NCBI GenBank assembly: GCA_023427085.1
Contig: JAEZBO010000192.1
Span: 1 to 36,358, forward strand
DNA length: 36,358 nt
DNA from: Pseudomonadota bacterium
GTDB lineage: Bacteria > Pseudomonadota > Gammaproteobacteria > Burkholderiales > Burkholderiaceae_B
Direction of reading: 5' to 3'
Below the pieces are notes generated by a model. It did no database searches. It was given only the letters and a program-made list of their open reading frames with translations, and had not been told where the DNA came from. Each line of letters begins with the position of its first letter. The first letter of the stretch is position 1. Position numbers and translations under genes: made by a program. Positions 15,982-24,278 of this stretch are shown here, piece by piece.

Positions 15982-17706
15982 GTGAAAGAGGGTTTCCGGC
16001 AGTCGATGGCGTGGCTGCACACCTGGACCGGCCTGGTGGTCGGCTGGGTGCTGTTCTTTGTATTCGTCACGGGCACCGCGGGCTATTTCGACGACGAAAT
16101 CACCCGCTGGATGAAGCCCGAGCTGCCGCTGGCCAGCAAGCCCGAGCCCTACGACAGCCAGAAGCTGATCGCGCTGGGCATGGGGCGCCTGCAACAGGTC
16201 GCCGACGGCGCCAAGCAGTGGCAGATCACCTTGCCCCACCACAGCACCCGCGTGCGCGAGTACAAGGGCCTCGAGATCTCGTGGGAAGACATGCCGCGCG
16301 ACGGCCACGACTTCGGCCGGCGCGGCAGCGAAAAGCTCGATCGCCAGACCGGCCAGTTCGTGCACGACGTCGAGGCGCGCGACACCGGCGGCGGCCGCAC
16401 GCTGTACGTGATGCACTACATCCTGCACTACATGCCGTACAACGTCGGCATCCTGATCGTCGGCGTCTGCACGATGCTGATGCTGCTGGCGGTGGTGACC
16501 GGCGTCATCACGCACAAAAAGATCTTCAAGGACTTCTTCACGTTCCGGCCCGGCAAGGGCCAGCGCTCGTGGCTCGATGCGCACAACGTGGTCAGCGTGA
16601 TGTCGCTGCCGTTCTTCCTGATGATCACCTACACCGGCCTGTTGTTCTTCGCCTTCGACTACATGCCGGCGGCGCGTGACGTGGTCTATGGCACCGGCCA
16701 GGTCGAACAGAAGCCGATGTACGACGAGCTCTATCGCCGCTTCAACGACCCGCACGACCCGATGAAGCCGCCGGCGGCGGACCTGCAGGCGATGATCCGG
16801 CAGGCCGAGGCGCAATGGGGCGCCGGCCAGGTGGCGACGCTGCGCATCGCACGTCCGCAGGGCGCCGCGCCGCTGGTCGACGTGGGCCGCGTGCCGGGTG
16901 CCCGGGTCGATGTCTACGAGGCCGAGACGCTGCGCTTCGACGCCGACAATGGCCAGCCCTTGCCGCCCGAGTCGCGCGGCCGCAGCGGCGCGCGCACGTC
17001 GCAGGCCACGCTGCTGAGCCTGCACGAAGGCAATTTCGCCGACACGTGGCTGCGCTGGCTGTATTTTGTGTCCGGCCTGATGGGCTGCGCGGTGATCGGC
17101 ACCGGCCTGGTGCTGTGGACCGTCAAGCGCCGTGGCAAGCACAAGGGCCAGAACACCGCAACGCGTATCGATCACTATGGCCTGAAGCTGGTCGAGACCC
17201 TCAACGTCGGCACGCTGATCGGCCTGCCGCTGGGCGTGGCGGTGTATTTCTGGGCCAACCGGCTGCTGCCGCTGGGCATGGCCGATCGTGCCGAATGGGA
17301 AATGCACGCCTTGTTCCTGACCTGGGGCTGGGCCTTGCTGTATGGCTCGTTGCGGCCGATCAAGCGCGCCTGGTACGAGCTGTCGTGGCTGACGGTGGCC
17401 GCCTATGGCCTGTTGCCGCTGCTCAATGCGCTGACGACCGATCGCCATCTGGGCGTGACGCTGGCTTACGGCGACTGGGTGCTGGCCGGCTTCGACCTGA
17501 CCATGCTGGCCCTGGCGCTGGTGTTTGTCTACATCGCCCGCAAGATCCGCCGCAAGTGGCTGGGCAGCGCGCCCGCCGCCGCGCGCAGCGCTGCCGGCAA
17601 GCCCGCGGGCGCCGCGGGGTCGGCTGCCGCGGGCCCGGCATCGGCGTCGGCATCGGCATCGACCGCCACGTCGCGTGTCACGTCGTCCGGAGTCACCTCG
17701 TCATGA
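15982..17706 (+). CDS. PepSY-associated TM protein (siderophore/iron-uptake related)
   Basis: 574 aa inner-membrane protein from GTG 15982 (MKEGFRQSMAWLHTWTGLVVGW); a later in-frame ATG (16006) would cut off the conserved N-terminus. PepSY_TM architecture: N-terminal helix with WLHTWTGL, a periplasmic domain with a PepSY-like segment (HYILHYMP), a central helix pair (LDAHNVVSVMSLPFFLMITYTG), a second periplasmic part, and C-terminal helices (WLRWLYFVSGLMGC, then four more). Conserved His residues on the helices suggest heme or metal handling, as proposed for PiuB-type iron-regulated proteins. The last ~50 residues are a low-complexity Ala/Ser/Gly tail. Controlled by the Fur box; overlaps the next gene by ATGA. 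Confidence 0.9.
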   Translation: MKEGFRQSMAWLHTWTGLVVGWVLFFVFVTGTAGYFDDEITRWMKPELPLASKPEPYDSQKLIALGMGRLQQVADGAKQWQITLPHHSTRVREYKGLEISWEDMPRDGHDFGRRGSEKLDRQTGQFVHDVEARDTGGGRTLYVMHYILHYMPYNVGILIVGVCTMLMLLAVVTGVITHKKIFKDFFTFRPGKGQRSWLDAHNVVSVMSLPFFLMITYTGLLFFAFDYMPAARDVVYGTGQVEQKPMYDELYRRFNDPHDPMKPPAADLQAMIRQAEAQWGAGQVATLRIARPQGAAPLVDVGRVPGARVDVYEAETLRFDADNGQPLPPESRGRSGARTSQATLLSLHEGNFADTWLRWLYFVSGLMGCAVIGTGLVLWTVKRRGKHKGQNTATRIDHYGLKLVETLNVGTLIGLPLGVAVYFWANRLLPLGMADRAEWEMHALFLTWGWALLYGSLRPIKRAWYELSWLTVAAYGLLPLLNALTTDRHLGVTLAYGDWVLAGFDLTMLALALVFVYIARKIRRKWLGSAPAAARSAAGKPAGAAGSAAAGPASASASASTATSRVTSSGVTSS

Positions 17707-17996
17707 GCCAACATGCCTTGAGTGCTGCCTATCGCTGGCAGGTGGCGTCGCGTGTGCTCGCCGCGGCGCTGGGCGGTTATGCCGCCGCGGCAGCCGCCAC
17801 CGTGCTGCTGGCGCTGGTCTGGCCGCTGCCGCCGGCCCACGCGGTGCTGGCCTCGACGATGCTCAGCTTCGTCTGGTACACGCTGGCCGTGATCTGGGTC
17901 TTCAGCGTGCGCACCGCCACGCGCGGCTGGTTCGGCGTGCTCGGCGCCGCCGCCGTGATGGCGTCGCTCAGCGTGCTGATCAAGTGGGGAAGCTGA
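17703..17996 (+). CDS. DUF3649 iron-uptake-associated membrane protein
   Basis: 97 aa with three hydrophobic segments (GGYAAAAAATVLLALVWPLP, VLASTMLSFVWYTLAVIWVF, VLGAAAVMASLSVLIKW). DUF3649 proteins accompany PepSY_TM and DUF3325 proteins in iron-uptake operons; their mechanism is unknown. The start overlaps the PepSY stop (ATGA at 17703-17706), and the stop shares a base with the next ATG (TGATG at 17994-17998). Confidence 0.82.
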   Translation: MSQHALSAAYRWQVASRVLAAALGGYAAAAAATVLLALVWPLPPAHAVLASTMLSFVWYTLAVIWVFSVRTATRGWFGVLGAAAVMASLSVLIKWGS

Positions 17997-18796
17997 TGCT
18001 GACGCAAAACTTGTTGTTGGGCCTGGTCTGCCTGGCCAGCCTGGTCGGGCTGGCGCTGCATAACGAACGCCAGGGCGAGCTGCTGCTGCGCCGTGTGCCG
18101 ACCGAAGGGCTGCGCCGCTGGGGCTGCATCGCCGGCTGGGCGCTGATCGCCGCCGCGCTCGCCTGGGGCTTGTTTCGATGGGGCCCCAGCATCGGCGGCG
18201 TCGCGGCGATGGGCTGGTTCAGCGTGATCGCCGCGGCGCTGGTGTTCAACCTGCACAAATGGCCCGAAGAGGGCGGCCGCAAGGGGGCCACGCGTATCGT
18301 CACGCCGGACCCGGGCGTGGTGGTCAAGGCGATGCCGCTGCGCCGGCTGATCCTGGCCGCGCTGATCGTGTTGCCGCTCGGTTTTGTCGTGCTGGTGCAA
18401 AGCGTCGCGGTCAAGCCGGTGATGCGCGAGGACGCGGTGCAAGGCAAGGTCGGTCCCTGGACGTTCCGGCTGGCCGAAGTCGATCAGGCGCCGCCCAAGC
18501 TGATGGCCATGGGCATCCCGATGAAGGCGTACCAATTGCGTTTCTGCCAGTCCTGCGACGCCGACATCCGCAGCGCCTACCTGAAGGTGCACAAGCCGCG
18601 CTCGCTGCGCGGCGCCGGGCTGGTCTTCAACGGCAACCGTCACGACCGCTCGGTCGAGATCCAGCTGCCGTCGAACATGCGCGACGACGCCGAGCTGTGG
18701 CTGACCGTCGAAGGCAAGGACGGCCAGGTCCACTACGCGTCGTGGCCGGTCAGCCAGCTGTCGCCGTCGACCGCCAAATGGTTCGCCAGCCGCTGA
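17996..18796 (+). CDS. DUF3325 protein fused to an anchored periplasmic CxxC domain
   Basis: 266 aa. Residues 1-90 are DUF3325-like (LLLGLVCLASLVGLALHNER, two further helices, LVFNLHKWPEE), normally a stand-alone protein of about 110 aa. Here a linker, another helix (about 115-138, LRRLILAALIVLPLGFVVLV) and a predicted periplasmic domain of about 125 residues follow, with CQSC at 184-187 and a beta-rich end (VHYASWPVSQLSPS). The C-terminal part is not recognised. The CxxC could bind metal or be a redox pair. Third gene of the Fur-regulated operon; ends 9 bp from the convergent lrgB-like stop. Confidence 0.75.
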   Translation: MLTQNLLLGLVCLASLVGLALHNERQGELLLRRVPTEGLRRWGCIAGWALIAAALAWGLFRWGPSIGGVAAMGWFSVIAAALVFNLHKWPEEGGRKGATRIVTPDPGVVVKAMPLRRLILAALIVLPLGFVVLVQSVAVKPVMREDAVQGKVGPWTFRLAEVDQAPPKLMAMGIPMKAYQLRFCQSCDADIRSAYLKVHKPRSLRGAGLVFNGNRHDRSVEIQLPSNMRDDAELWLTVEGKDGQVHYASWPVSQLSPSTAKWFASR

Positions 18797-18805
18797 GGCA
18801 GCTCG

Positions 18806-19552
18806 TCACAGCCAGGCCAGCCCCACCAGGATGAACAGCGCGGTGGCGATGCCGTTCAGGATCATCGCCAGCGCCGCGAACGCGCCGGCGGTCTCGCTGG
18901 TCTGCAAGGCGCGGGCGGTGCCGATCGCATGGGCGACCAGTCCCAGCGCAAACCCTTCGGTCATCTCGCGCTGCTTGGCGGCCTCGTCGTCTTCGGCGGC
19001 TTGCGCCGGCGGGGCCAGCCACCGCATGACCCATGGCGATGCGATCGCGCCGCTGATGCCGGTGATCGCGGTGGCCAGCGCCGTCAGCGCGGCCAGGCCG
19101 CCGGTCTGTTCCGACACCGCCATGCCGATCGGCATGGTCGATGACTTGGGCGCCAGCGACCACAGCGTCTGCCAGGTCGCGCCCAGGCTCCAGCCTATCA
19201 AGATCGCCGACGCGATCGCGGTGACCGAACCGGCCAGCAGCGCGACCGTGACCGGCAGCCAGACGCTGCGCAGCCGCTTGAGCTGGCCATACAGCGGCAC
19301 CGCCAGCAGCACGATGGCCGGCCCGATCAGGAAGTGGATCGGCCGGGTGTGCTGGTAATAGTCGGCGTAGTCGGTGCCGGTCAGCAGCAGCGCGGCGACG
19401 ATCAGCGCGCTGCCGGTCAGCGCCGGCAGCAGAAACGGCGAGTTGCCGGCGCGGCGGTAGATTTCCCAGGTGAACAGGTAGGCCAGCACGGTCAGCGCCA
19501 GCCAAGCAGTGGGGGCGGCGCCGAGCCAGGCGCCTGACGTTGCGACGTCCAT
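18806..19552 (-). CDS. lrgB: LrgB/CidB-family membrane protein
   Basis: 248 aa, seven to eight predicted helices. LrgB-type signatures: FLIGPAIVLLAVPLYGQ, LAPKSSTMPIGMAVSEQTGG and a terminal EGFALGLVAHAIGTARALQ. These proteins work with LrgA/CidA in export or murein-hydrolase/holin-like processes, and some act as metabolite exporters. The start lies one base after the lrgA stop. Convergent with the iron operon. Confidence 0.92.
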   Translation of the reverse strand: MDVATSGAWLGAAPTAWLALTVLAYLFTWEIYRRAGNSPFLLPALTGSALIVAALLLTGTDYADYYQHTRPIHFLIGPAIVLLAVPLYGQLKRLRSVWLPVTVALLAGSVTAIASAILIGWSLGATWQTLWSLAPKSSTMPIGMAVSEQTGGLAALTALATAITGISGAIASPWVMRWLAPPAQAAEDDEAAKQREMTEGFALGLVAHAIGTARALQTSETAGAFAALAMILNGIATALFILVGLAWL

Positions 19553-19553
19553 G

Positions 19554-19910
19554 TCAGCGGGCCGCGGCGGCGCCGCGGCGGCGCATCATGAAGCGCAGGG
19601 TCCAGGCGGTGACGACGAAGGTCAGCAGCGCGCCCAGCGCACACGAGGCCAGGAACGGCAGCCAGTCGCGCGCCAGCAGCGGATAGTGCACGGCGATCCC
19701 GGCGACGGCCGGCATCAGCAGCAGCATCATGTGGCGCAGCAGCCCCTGCGTCAGTTGCTGCAGGCTGTCGGGCACGCGGCGCAGGCACAGCAGCAGCACG
19801 AACAGCAGCCCCATGCCGACCAGCGCGCCGGGCGCCGGCAGCCCCAGCGCGCGGACCAGAAGTTCGCCTGCCCATTGCAGGCTGAGGATGAGTGCGATCG
19901 CGGCAAGCAT
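19554..19910 (-). CDS. lrgA: LrgA/CidA-family holin-like membrane protein
   Basis: 118 aa with four hydrophobic helices and the CidA/LrgA pattern LPAPGALVGMGLLFVLL, LLRHMMLLLMPAVAGI. The start at 19910 gives the normal family N-terminus; the frame continues upstream through a low-complexity region. One base separates its stop from lrgB, so the two are one operon and work together. Only a poor Shine-Dalgarno is visible. Confidence 0.9.
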   Translation of the reverse strand: MLAAIALILSLQWAGELLVRALGLPAPGALVGMGLLFVLLLCLRRVPDSLQQLTQGLLRHMMLLLMPAVAGIAVHYPLLARDWLPFLASCALGALLTFVVTAWTLRFMMRRRGAAAAR

Positions 19911-20080
19911 GTCTGTCTCGCTATGGAAGGCAGCCGTCCTGCGGGTGGGCCGGCGTGGGGCGATGGTACCGCAAGCCCGCGGGCCTTGCCCCGGCGGGGC
20001 CATCGGTCGCACTCGACGTCGCCGCCGGCGGCAGCCTCCCATCGCCGCACCCTCTGCCGACCCTGTCGCCGGCAGCCATT

Positions 20081-20139
20081 CGCCGGCCTCGACCGCCGAC
20101 CCGACCGCCGACCCGACCGCCGGCCTCGACCGCCGACCC
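20081..20139. repeat. Direct repeats upstream of lrgA
   Basis: An exact 22-bp repeat occurs at 20081-20102 and 20118-20139; the 15 bp between them repeat the core CCGACCGCCGA again, giving four or five related C/G-rich units. They lie between the TRAP permease stop (20151) and the lrgA start (19910). No coding role is seen. Confidence 0.8.
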
Positions 20140-20150
20140 TGCTGCTCCGA

Positions 20151-21410
20151 TCAATGCCAGGTCAGCGCCGGGATGTAGCTCATCGCCGCCAGTACCAGCA
20201 GCGCCACCAGATAGAAGGGCAGCAACTCGCGCACGGTACTGCCGATGCCCGCGCGCGAGATCATGCTGCCGATCACCAGCGTCGCCCCCGCTGGCGGCGT
20301 GTACAGGCCGATCGCCAGGTTGACCACCATGATGATGCCCAGCTGCACCAGGTCGATGCCGTAGGCCTGCGCCAAGGGCACGAACAGCGGCCCGAGCAGC
20401 AGGATCGCGGCCGGCAGGTCGATGAACATGCCGGTCACCAGCATCACGATGTTCATCAGCATCAGGATCGAGAAGTGGCTGTCGAAGCTGCCTTGCGCCC
20501 ATTCCAGGAACAGGTCGGGCACCTGCTCGAGCGTGAGGATCCAGCCAACCGAGGTCGAGGCCATGATCAGCAGCATGACCACGCCGGTGGCCATGCCGGC
20601 CTTGTACAGCGCGGTGGTGACGCGCCGCACGCTCAGGTCGCGGTAGATCAGCCCCGACGCCAGCAGCGCGTAGACCACCGCGCTGGTGCTGATCTCGGTG
20701 GGCGTGGCGACGCCGAAGCGCAGGCCGATCAACACGAACACCGGCATCAGCAGGGCCGGCAGCGCATAGAAGCCGCGCCGCGCCATGATGCGCCAGGCCA
20801 GCGGCTGGCGCTCGTACGGAAAGCCGCGCCAGCGCGCGCTCAGGTTGCAGACCGCCAGGAAGCCGATCGCCAGCAGCAGCCCCGGCAGGATGCCGGCGAC
20901 GAACAGCGCGCCGATCGAGGCGTTGGACACCAGCGCGAACAGGATCAGCGGGATCGACGGCGGGATCAGGATGTCGATGGTCGAGGCCGCCGCGATGGTG
21001 GCGCCGCAGAACGCACGCGGATAACCGAGCCGCACCTGCCACGGGATCAGCACGCCGCCCAGCGCCGTGGCGTCGGCCACCGCCGAACCCGAGACGCCGC
21101 CGAACAAGGTCGAACCCAGCACGCTGACCTGCGCGTGGCCGCCACGAAAGCGGCCGACCAGGTCGGTGGCGAAGTCGATCAGGTAACGTCCCAGCTTGCC
21201 GCTCATCATCAGTTCGCCGGCCATGACGAACATCGGGATCGCGATCAGCGGGAAGCTCTGGGTCGGCAGGAACAGCTGCTGGATCACGCCGGCCGGCGTC
21301 AGATAATCGGACGTCAGCACGCCCAGCGTGGCGCCGATCACCAGCGCGTGGGCGACCGGAAACGACAGCGCCAGCAGCATCGCGAAGACCACGCTCATCA
21401 CCAGGCTCAT
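20151..21410 (-). CDS. TRAP transporter large permease (DctM)
   Basis: 419 aa, about 12 helices, the normal DctM length. It is the transport subunit of a Na+-driven TRAP carrier. Family landmarks: IPMFVMAGELMMSGKLGRYLIDFA, GVSGSAVADATALGGVLIP, IPPSIPLILFAL, and NIVMLVTGMFIDLPAAILLLGPLFVP. The ATG at 21410 overlaps the DctQ stop (ATGA). Final gene of the operon that runs amidohydrolase-DctP-DctQ-DctM on the minus strand. Confidence 0.95.
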   Translation of the reverse strand: MSLVMSVVFAMLLALSFPVAHALVIGATLGVLTSDYLTPAGVIQQLFLPTQSFPLIAIPMFVMAGELMMSGKLGRYLIDFATDLVGRFRGGHAQVSVLGSTLFGGVSGSAVADATALGGVLIPWQVRLGYPRAFCGATIAAASTIDILIPPSIPLILFALVSNASIGALFVAGILPGLLLAIGFLAVCNLSARWRGFPYERQPLAWRIMARRGFYALPALLMPVFVLIGLRFGVATPTEISTSAVVYALLASGLIYRDLSVRRVTTALYKAGMATGVVMLLIMASTSVGWILTLEQVPDLFLEWAQGSFDSHFSILMLMNIVMLVTGMFIDLPAAILLLGPLFVPLAQAYGIDLVQLGIIMVVNLAIGLYTPPAGATLVIGSMISRAGIGSTVRELLPFYLVALLVLAAMSYIPALTWH

Positions 21411-21949
21411 GATGCGTGCTCCGCGCCGTCCAGCTGCGCGCGCTGCAGCGGGTCCTGGCCGGCCGCGATGCGGCAGGCCGTCGTGACGCCACACAGCGCC
21501 ACCAGCAGCAGCCCCAGCGCCAGGCAGCCGTAACCGACGCTGAACGGAATGCCCAGCACCGGCGTGTGCTGATCGTGCGCGATGCGGGCGTTGAGCAGCG
21601 CGTACCAGGCCAGCAGCAGGTAGGTCGCGGCGGTCAGCAGCGCGATCGCCAGGCCCAGCGTGCGCCGCGCGCGGCCCTGCAGCGCCGCCAGCGTCAGTTG
21701 CGTGGCGACATGCGCGCCGTGGCGGGCGGCCAGCACGATGCCGGCCATGACGAAGATCGAGAACAGCAGCTCGGTCAGCTCGACGCTGGAGTTCAGGCCG
21801 CTTTCGAACAGGTAGCGCAGCACCACGGTGGCGGTCAGCATGGCCACCAGTCCGAGCCCGCTGACGACGATCAGCGCCTTGCAGAGGATCTCGATGGCGC
21901 GTTCCAGCCGCGCTGCCCAGCCGGCCGGCGGTTCAATGGGGATAGCCAT
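21407..21949 (-). CDS. TRAP transporter small permease (DctQ)
   Basis: 180 aa with four helices (CKALIVVSGLGLVAMLTATVVLRYLF, ELLFSIFVMAGIVLAARHGAHV, and two more), as in DctQ. GGAG precedes the ATG by 9 bp; the stop overlaps the DctM start. It couples the binding protein to the large permease. Confidence 0.93.
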   Translation of the reverse strand: MAIPIEPPAGWAARLERAIEILCKALIVVSGLGLVAMLTATVVLRYLFESGLNSSVELTELLFSIFVMAGIVLAARHGAHVATQLTLAALQGRARRTLGLAIALLTAATYLLLAWYALLNARIAHDQHTPVLGIPFSVGYGCLALGLLLVALCGVTTACRIAAGQDPLQRAQLDGAEHAS

Positions 21950-21964
21950 GTCGTGGGTCTCCGT

Positions 21965-22957
21965 TCAGGCCCGGCTGGCGCGCAGGCGCTGGACAAAATC
22001 ACCGAAGGGTTTCTGCTGCCATTGATCCCAGACCGGTTCGGTGGCCTGCCTGAACGGCGCCAGGTCGACCTCGTTCAGGCTCAGGTCCGGCATCTGCCTG
22101 AACAGCGCCAGGAATTTTTCGTCCGACTCGAACATGGCGCGGCGCTGGAAGGCGGTGGCTTCGTGCGCGGCCTCGCGCAGCAGCTCGCGGTCCTGCGGCT
22201 TGAGGCGGCCCCAGGTCGGCGCGCCGATCATCAGGCCGGTGGCCTCGTATTTGTGGTTGGTGAACGAGATGTACTTTTGCACCTCGTAGAGCTTGGCCGC
22301 GTGGATGTTGGCCAGCGGGTTCTCCTGGCCATCGACCACCTTCTGCTGCAAGGCCATGTAGACCTCGCCCCAGTTGATCTGCTGCGGGCTGGCGCCCAGC
22401 GCGGCGAAGGCGTCGACGGTGGTCGGGTCCAGCGGCGTGCGGATCTTCAGGCCGCGCAGGTCCTCGGGCCGCTGGATCGGCCGGCGGCTGTTGCTGGTCT
22501 GGCGGATGCCGTTGCACCACCAGCCCAGGAACACCAGGTTCTTGGCGTCCAGCTTGCCGGCCAGCTCCTTGCCGATCGGGCCGTCCAGCGCCTCCCACGC
22601 GGTCGGCATGCTCGAGTACAGGAAGGGCAGGCCCAGCGCGGCCACTTCGGGCACGATCGACAGCATCGCGCCCTGGCCCAGGCTGCCCATGTCCAGCGTG
22701 CCCATGCGCATGGCGCCCATCAGCGCGTTTTCGTTGCCCAGCTGTTCGGCCGGCGCGACCTTGACGGCGATGCGTCCGCCGCTTTTTTCCTGGACCAGTT
22801 CGGCAAAGCGCGTCGCGCCCATGCCCTTGGGGCTGGCCGGTGGCGAGTTGTGGCCGAGCGACAGGCGGATCTGCGCCTGTGCATGGGCACGCGGCAGGAT
22901 CGTCGTCAGTCCGATGGCGGTGAGTGCGCCGTTGATGCGGCGTCTGGTGAGGTTCAT
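21965..22957 (-). CDS. TRAP transporter substrate-binding protein (DctP)
   Basis: 330 aa with an N-terminal signal (TRRRINGALTAIGLTTILPRAHAQ, possibly Tat because of RRR). DctP motifs: LGHNSPPASPKGMGATRFAELV, AEQLGNENALMGAMRMGTLDM, LRGLKIRTPLDPTTVDAFAALGASP (with the conserved Arg for substrate carboxylate) and VVDGQENPLANI. It binds an organic or sugar acid in the periplasm for DctQM. GGAG lies 7 bp upstream. Its ligand is probably the substrate of the co-transcribed amidohydrolase. Confidence 0.94.
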   Translation of the reverse strand: MNLTRRRINGALTAIGLTTILPRAHAQAQIRLSLGHNSPPASPKGMGATRFAELVQEKSGGRIAVKVAPAEQLGNENALMGAMRMGTLDMGSLGQGAMLSIVPEVAALGLPFLYSSMPTAWEALDGPIGKELAGKLDAKNLVFLGWWCNGIRQTSNSRRPIQRPEDLRGLKIRTPLDPTTVDAFAALGASPQQINWGEVYMALQQKVVDGQENPLANIHAAKLYEVQKYISFTNHKYEATGLMIGAPTWGRLKPQDRELLREAAHEATAFQRRAMFESDEKFLALFRQMPDLSLNEVDLAPFRQATEPVWDQWQQKPFGDFVQRLRASRA

Positions 22958-22981
22958 GGCTGTCTCCGGGTGGTCGGGGGT

Positions 22982-23953
22982 TCAACAGGTCGATGGGGAT
23001 GGCGCGGCCGGCGAGGTCGCCGCGGGCCGCGTTGCGAGGGCCGGCTCGGCGAGCCGGTATAGCCGTGCTGCGTTGTCGTGGAACAGGGCGGCGCGCTCGG
23101 CAGCCGAGTAGCGGCGGCAGGCGGCGGTGTAGGCGGTCCACAGCTCGTCGTAGCCGCGCATCAGGCCATCGACTGGAAAGTTGCTGCCGAACAGCGCGCG
23201 CTGCGGCCCGAAGATGTCGATGGCGCCATGGATCAGCGTCTCGATCGAAGCCTGGGTCCAGTGCCGATCGAACATGCCGAAGCCCGACAGCTTGATCGCC
23301 AGGTTCGGCGCCGTCGCCAGCCGCCGCAGCGCCGCGCGCCAGCGCCGCAGGCCGTCGCGGCTCTGGTCGTGGGGCTGGCCGCTGTGCACCAGCAGGCACT
23401 GCAGCGACGGATGACGTTGCAACAGCGCGCAGGCATCGTCGGCCTGTTCCGGAAAGATCTGCAGGTCGAACGACAGCCCGTGCCGCGCCAGCAGCCCGAG
23501 GTTGTCGCGCCACTGCGGATCGGCGAGCAGGTCGGGGTGGGGCGCCATGCCGGCGACCCGATGCTGGTGCGCCATCTGGCGGATGCCGCGCAGCTTGGCA
23601 TGGCGGCCGTGCGCGGCCAGCTGTGCCTCGACCTGTGCGGGGGCGGCGCTCAGGTCGGCGTAGGCGACGATGGCCTGCGGCAGGCCCGGGTTGCGATCGG
23701 CCTGTTGCTGCAGCCAGCGGGTCTCGCGCTCGGGATCGGCGCTGTCGTGTTCGGCCTGCACGTGCACCGAGGCGACCACCGGCCAGCGGCCGATGTCGCG
23801 GCGCAAATCGTCGACCAGATAGTTGCGCCGGATCGCCGCGTAGTCGCCATACATGCGCGGCCCGACCCGGTCGCTGAGCCATGGGTAATGATTGGCCTGC
23901 AGATCCCACAGATGATGATGGGCATCGATGATGCGCGGCGCGGGCAACTCCAT
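22982..23953 (-). CDS. Amidohydrolase_2-family hydrolase (sugar-acid lactonase type)
   Basis: 323 aa TIM-barrel metal hydrolase. Starts with IIDAHHHLWDL (residues 8-18, metal-binding His residues), then LRGIRQMAHQH, CLLVHSGQP, KLSGFGMFD and the C-terminal FGSNFPVDG with a metal-ligand Asp. This is the COG3618 group, which includes L-rhamnono-, L-fucono- and galactaro-lactonases and related enzymes. GGGAG is 7 bp before the ATG. First gene of the minus-strand TRAP operon, so it likely opens a lactone imported by it. The last ~20 residues are Pro/Ser/Ala-rich. Confidence 0.85.
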   Translation of the reverse strand: MELPAPRIIDAHHHLWDLQANHYPWLSDRVGPRMYGDYAAIRRNYLVDDLRRDIGRWPVVASVHVQAEHDSADPERETRWLQQQADRNPGLPQAIVAYADLSAAPAQVEAQLAAHGRHAKLRGIRQMAHQHRVAGMAPHPDLLADPQWRDNLGLLARHGLSFDLQIFPEQADDACALLQRHPSLQCLLVHSGQPHDQSRDGLRRWRAALRRLATAPNLAIKLSGFGMFDRHWTQASIETLIHGAIDIFGPQRALFGSNFPVDGLMRGYDELWTAYTAACRRYSAAERAALFHDNAARLYRLAEPALATRPAATSPAAPSPSTC

Positions 23954-24278
23954 CGGACACTCCCTCGACGGGTTTGAAAGCGGTGCGTGGCGGAACAGTA
24001 AGCGCGCGTGGACAACGGCACGCGCTACCGTGCGAGCAAAGTATATCTTTAAATATATTAAATAAATTCAGGGTAAACGCCGAGTTGAACGAAAGCGGAT
24101 CGCAAGCTGACTGCATGCTTACGATCCTCGGGTTTTCGCCGATGACAGCGGTCCCCCCCGGCGATAAGGTATGCGTGCTGCAGTCGCCGGAGGGTAGGGC
24201 TAGCAGGATCCGCGGGGCTGTGGAACGAAGATTCAACAAGTAGAACGAGAACTTCCCCCTGTCTGAGGAGACACCGAG
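23954..24278. promoter_or_regulatory. Divergent control region between two TRAP operons (no gene)
   Basis: 325 bp without an ORF worth calling. The left third holds an AT-rich patch (24040-24075) that contrasts with the GC-rich surroundings. The right end carries GAGGAG, 9 bp before the ATG at 24279. The patch contains the motif shared with two other promoters of the island (see the separate entries). It is about 87 bp from the amidohydrolase start and 215 bp from the plus-strand DctP start. Confidence 0.7.
24040..24064 (+). promoter_or_regulatory. AT-rich operator-like motif, copy 1
   Basis: Contains TATATCT followed by TAAATATATTAAA (24050-24062). The 13-bp core TAAATATATTAAA recurs exactly on the minus strand at 30868-30880, with 20 of 23 positions identical over 24040-24062, and in a diverged form at 31018-31040 (19 of 23 over 24042-24064). 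Candidate site for the FadR-type regulator at 28296. Confidence 0.5.
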
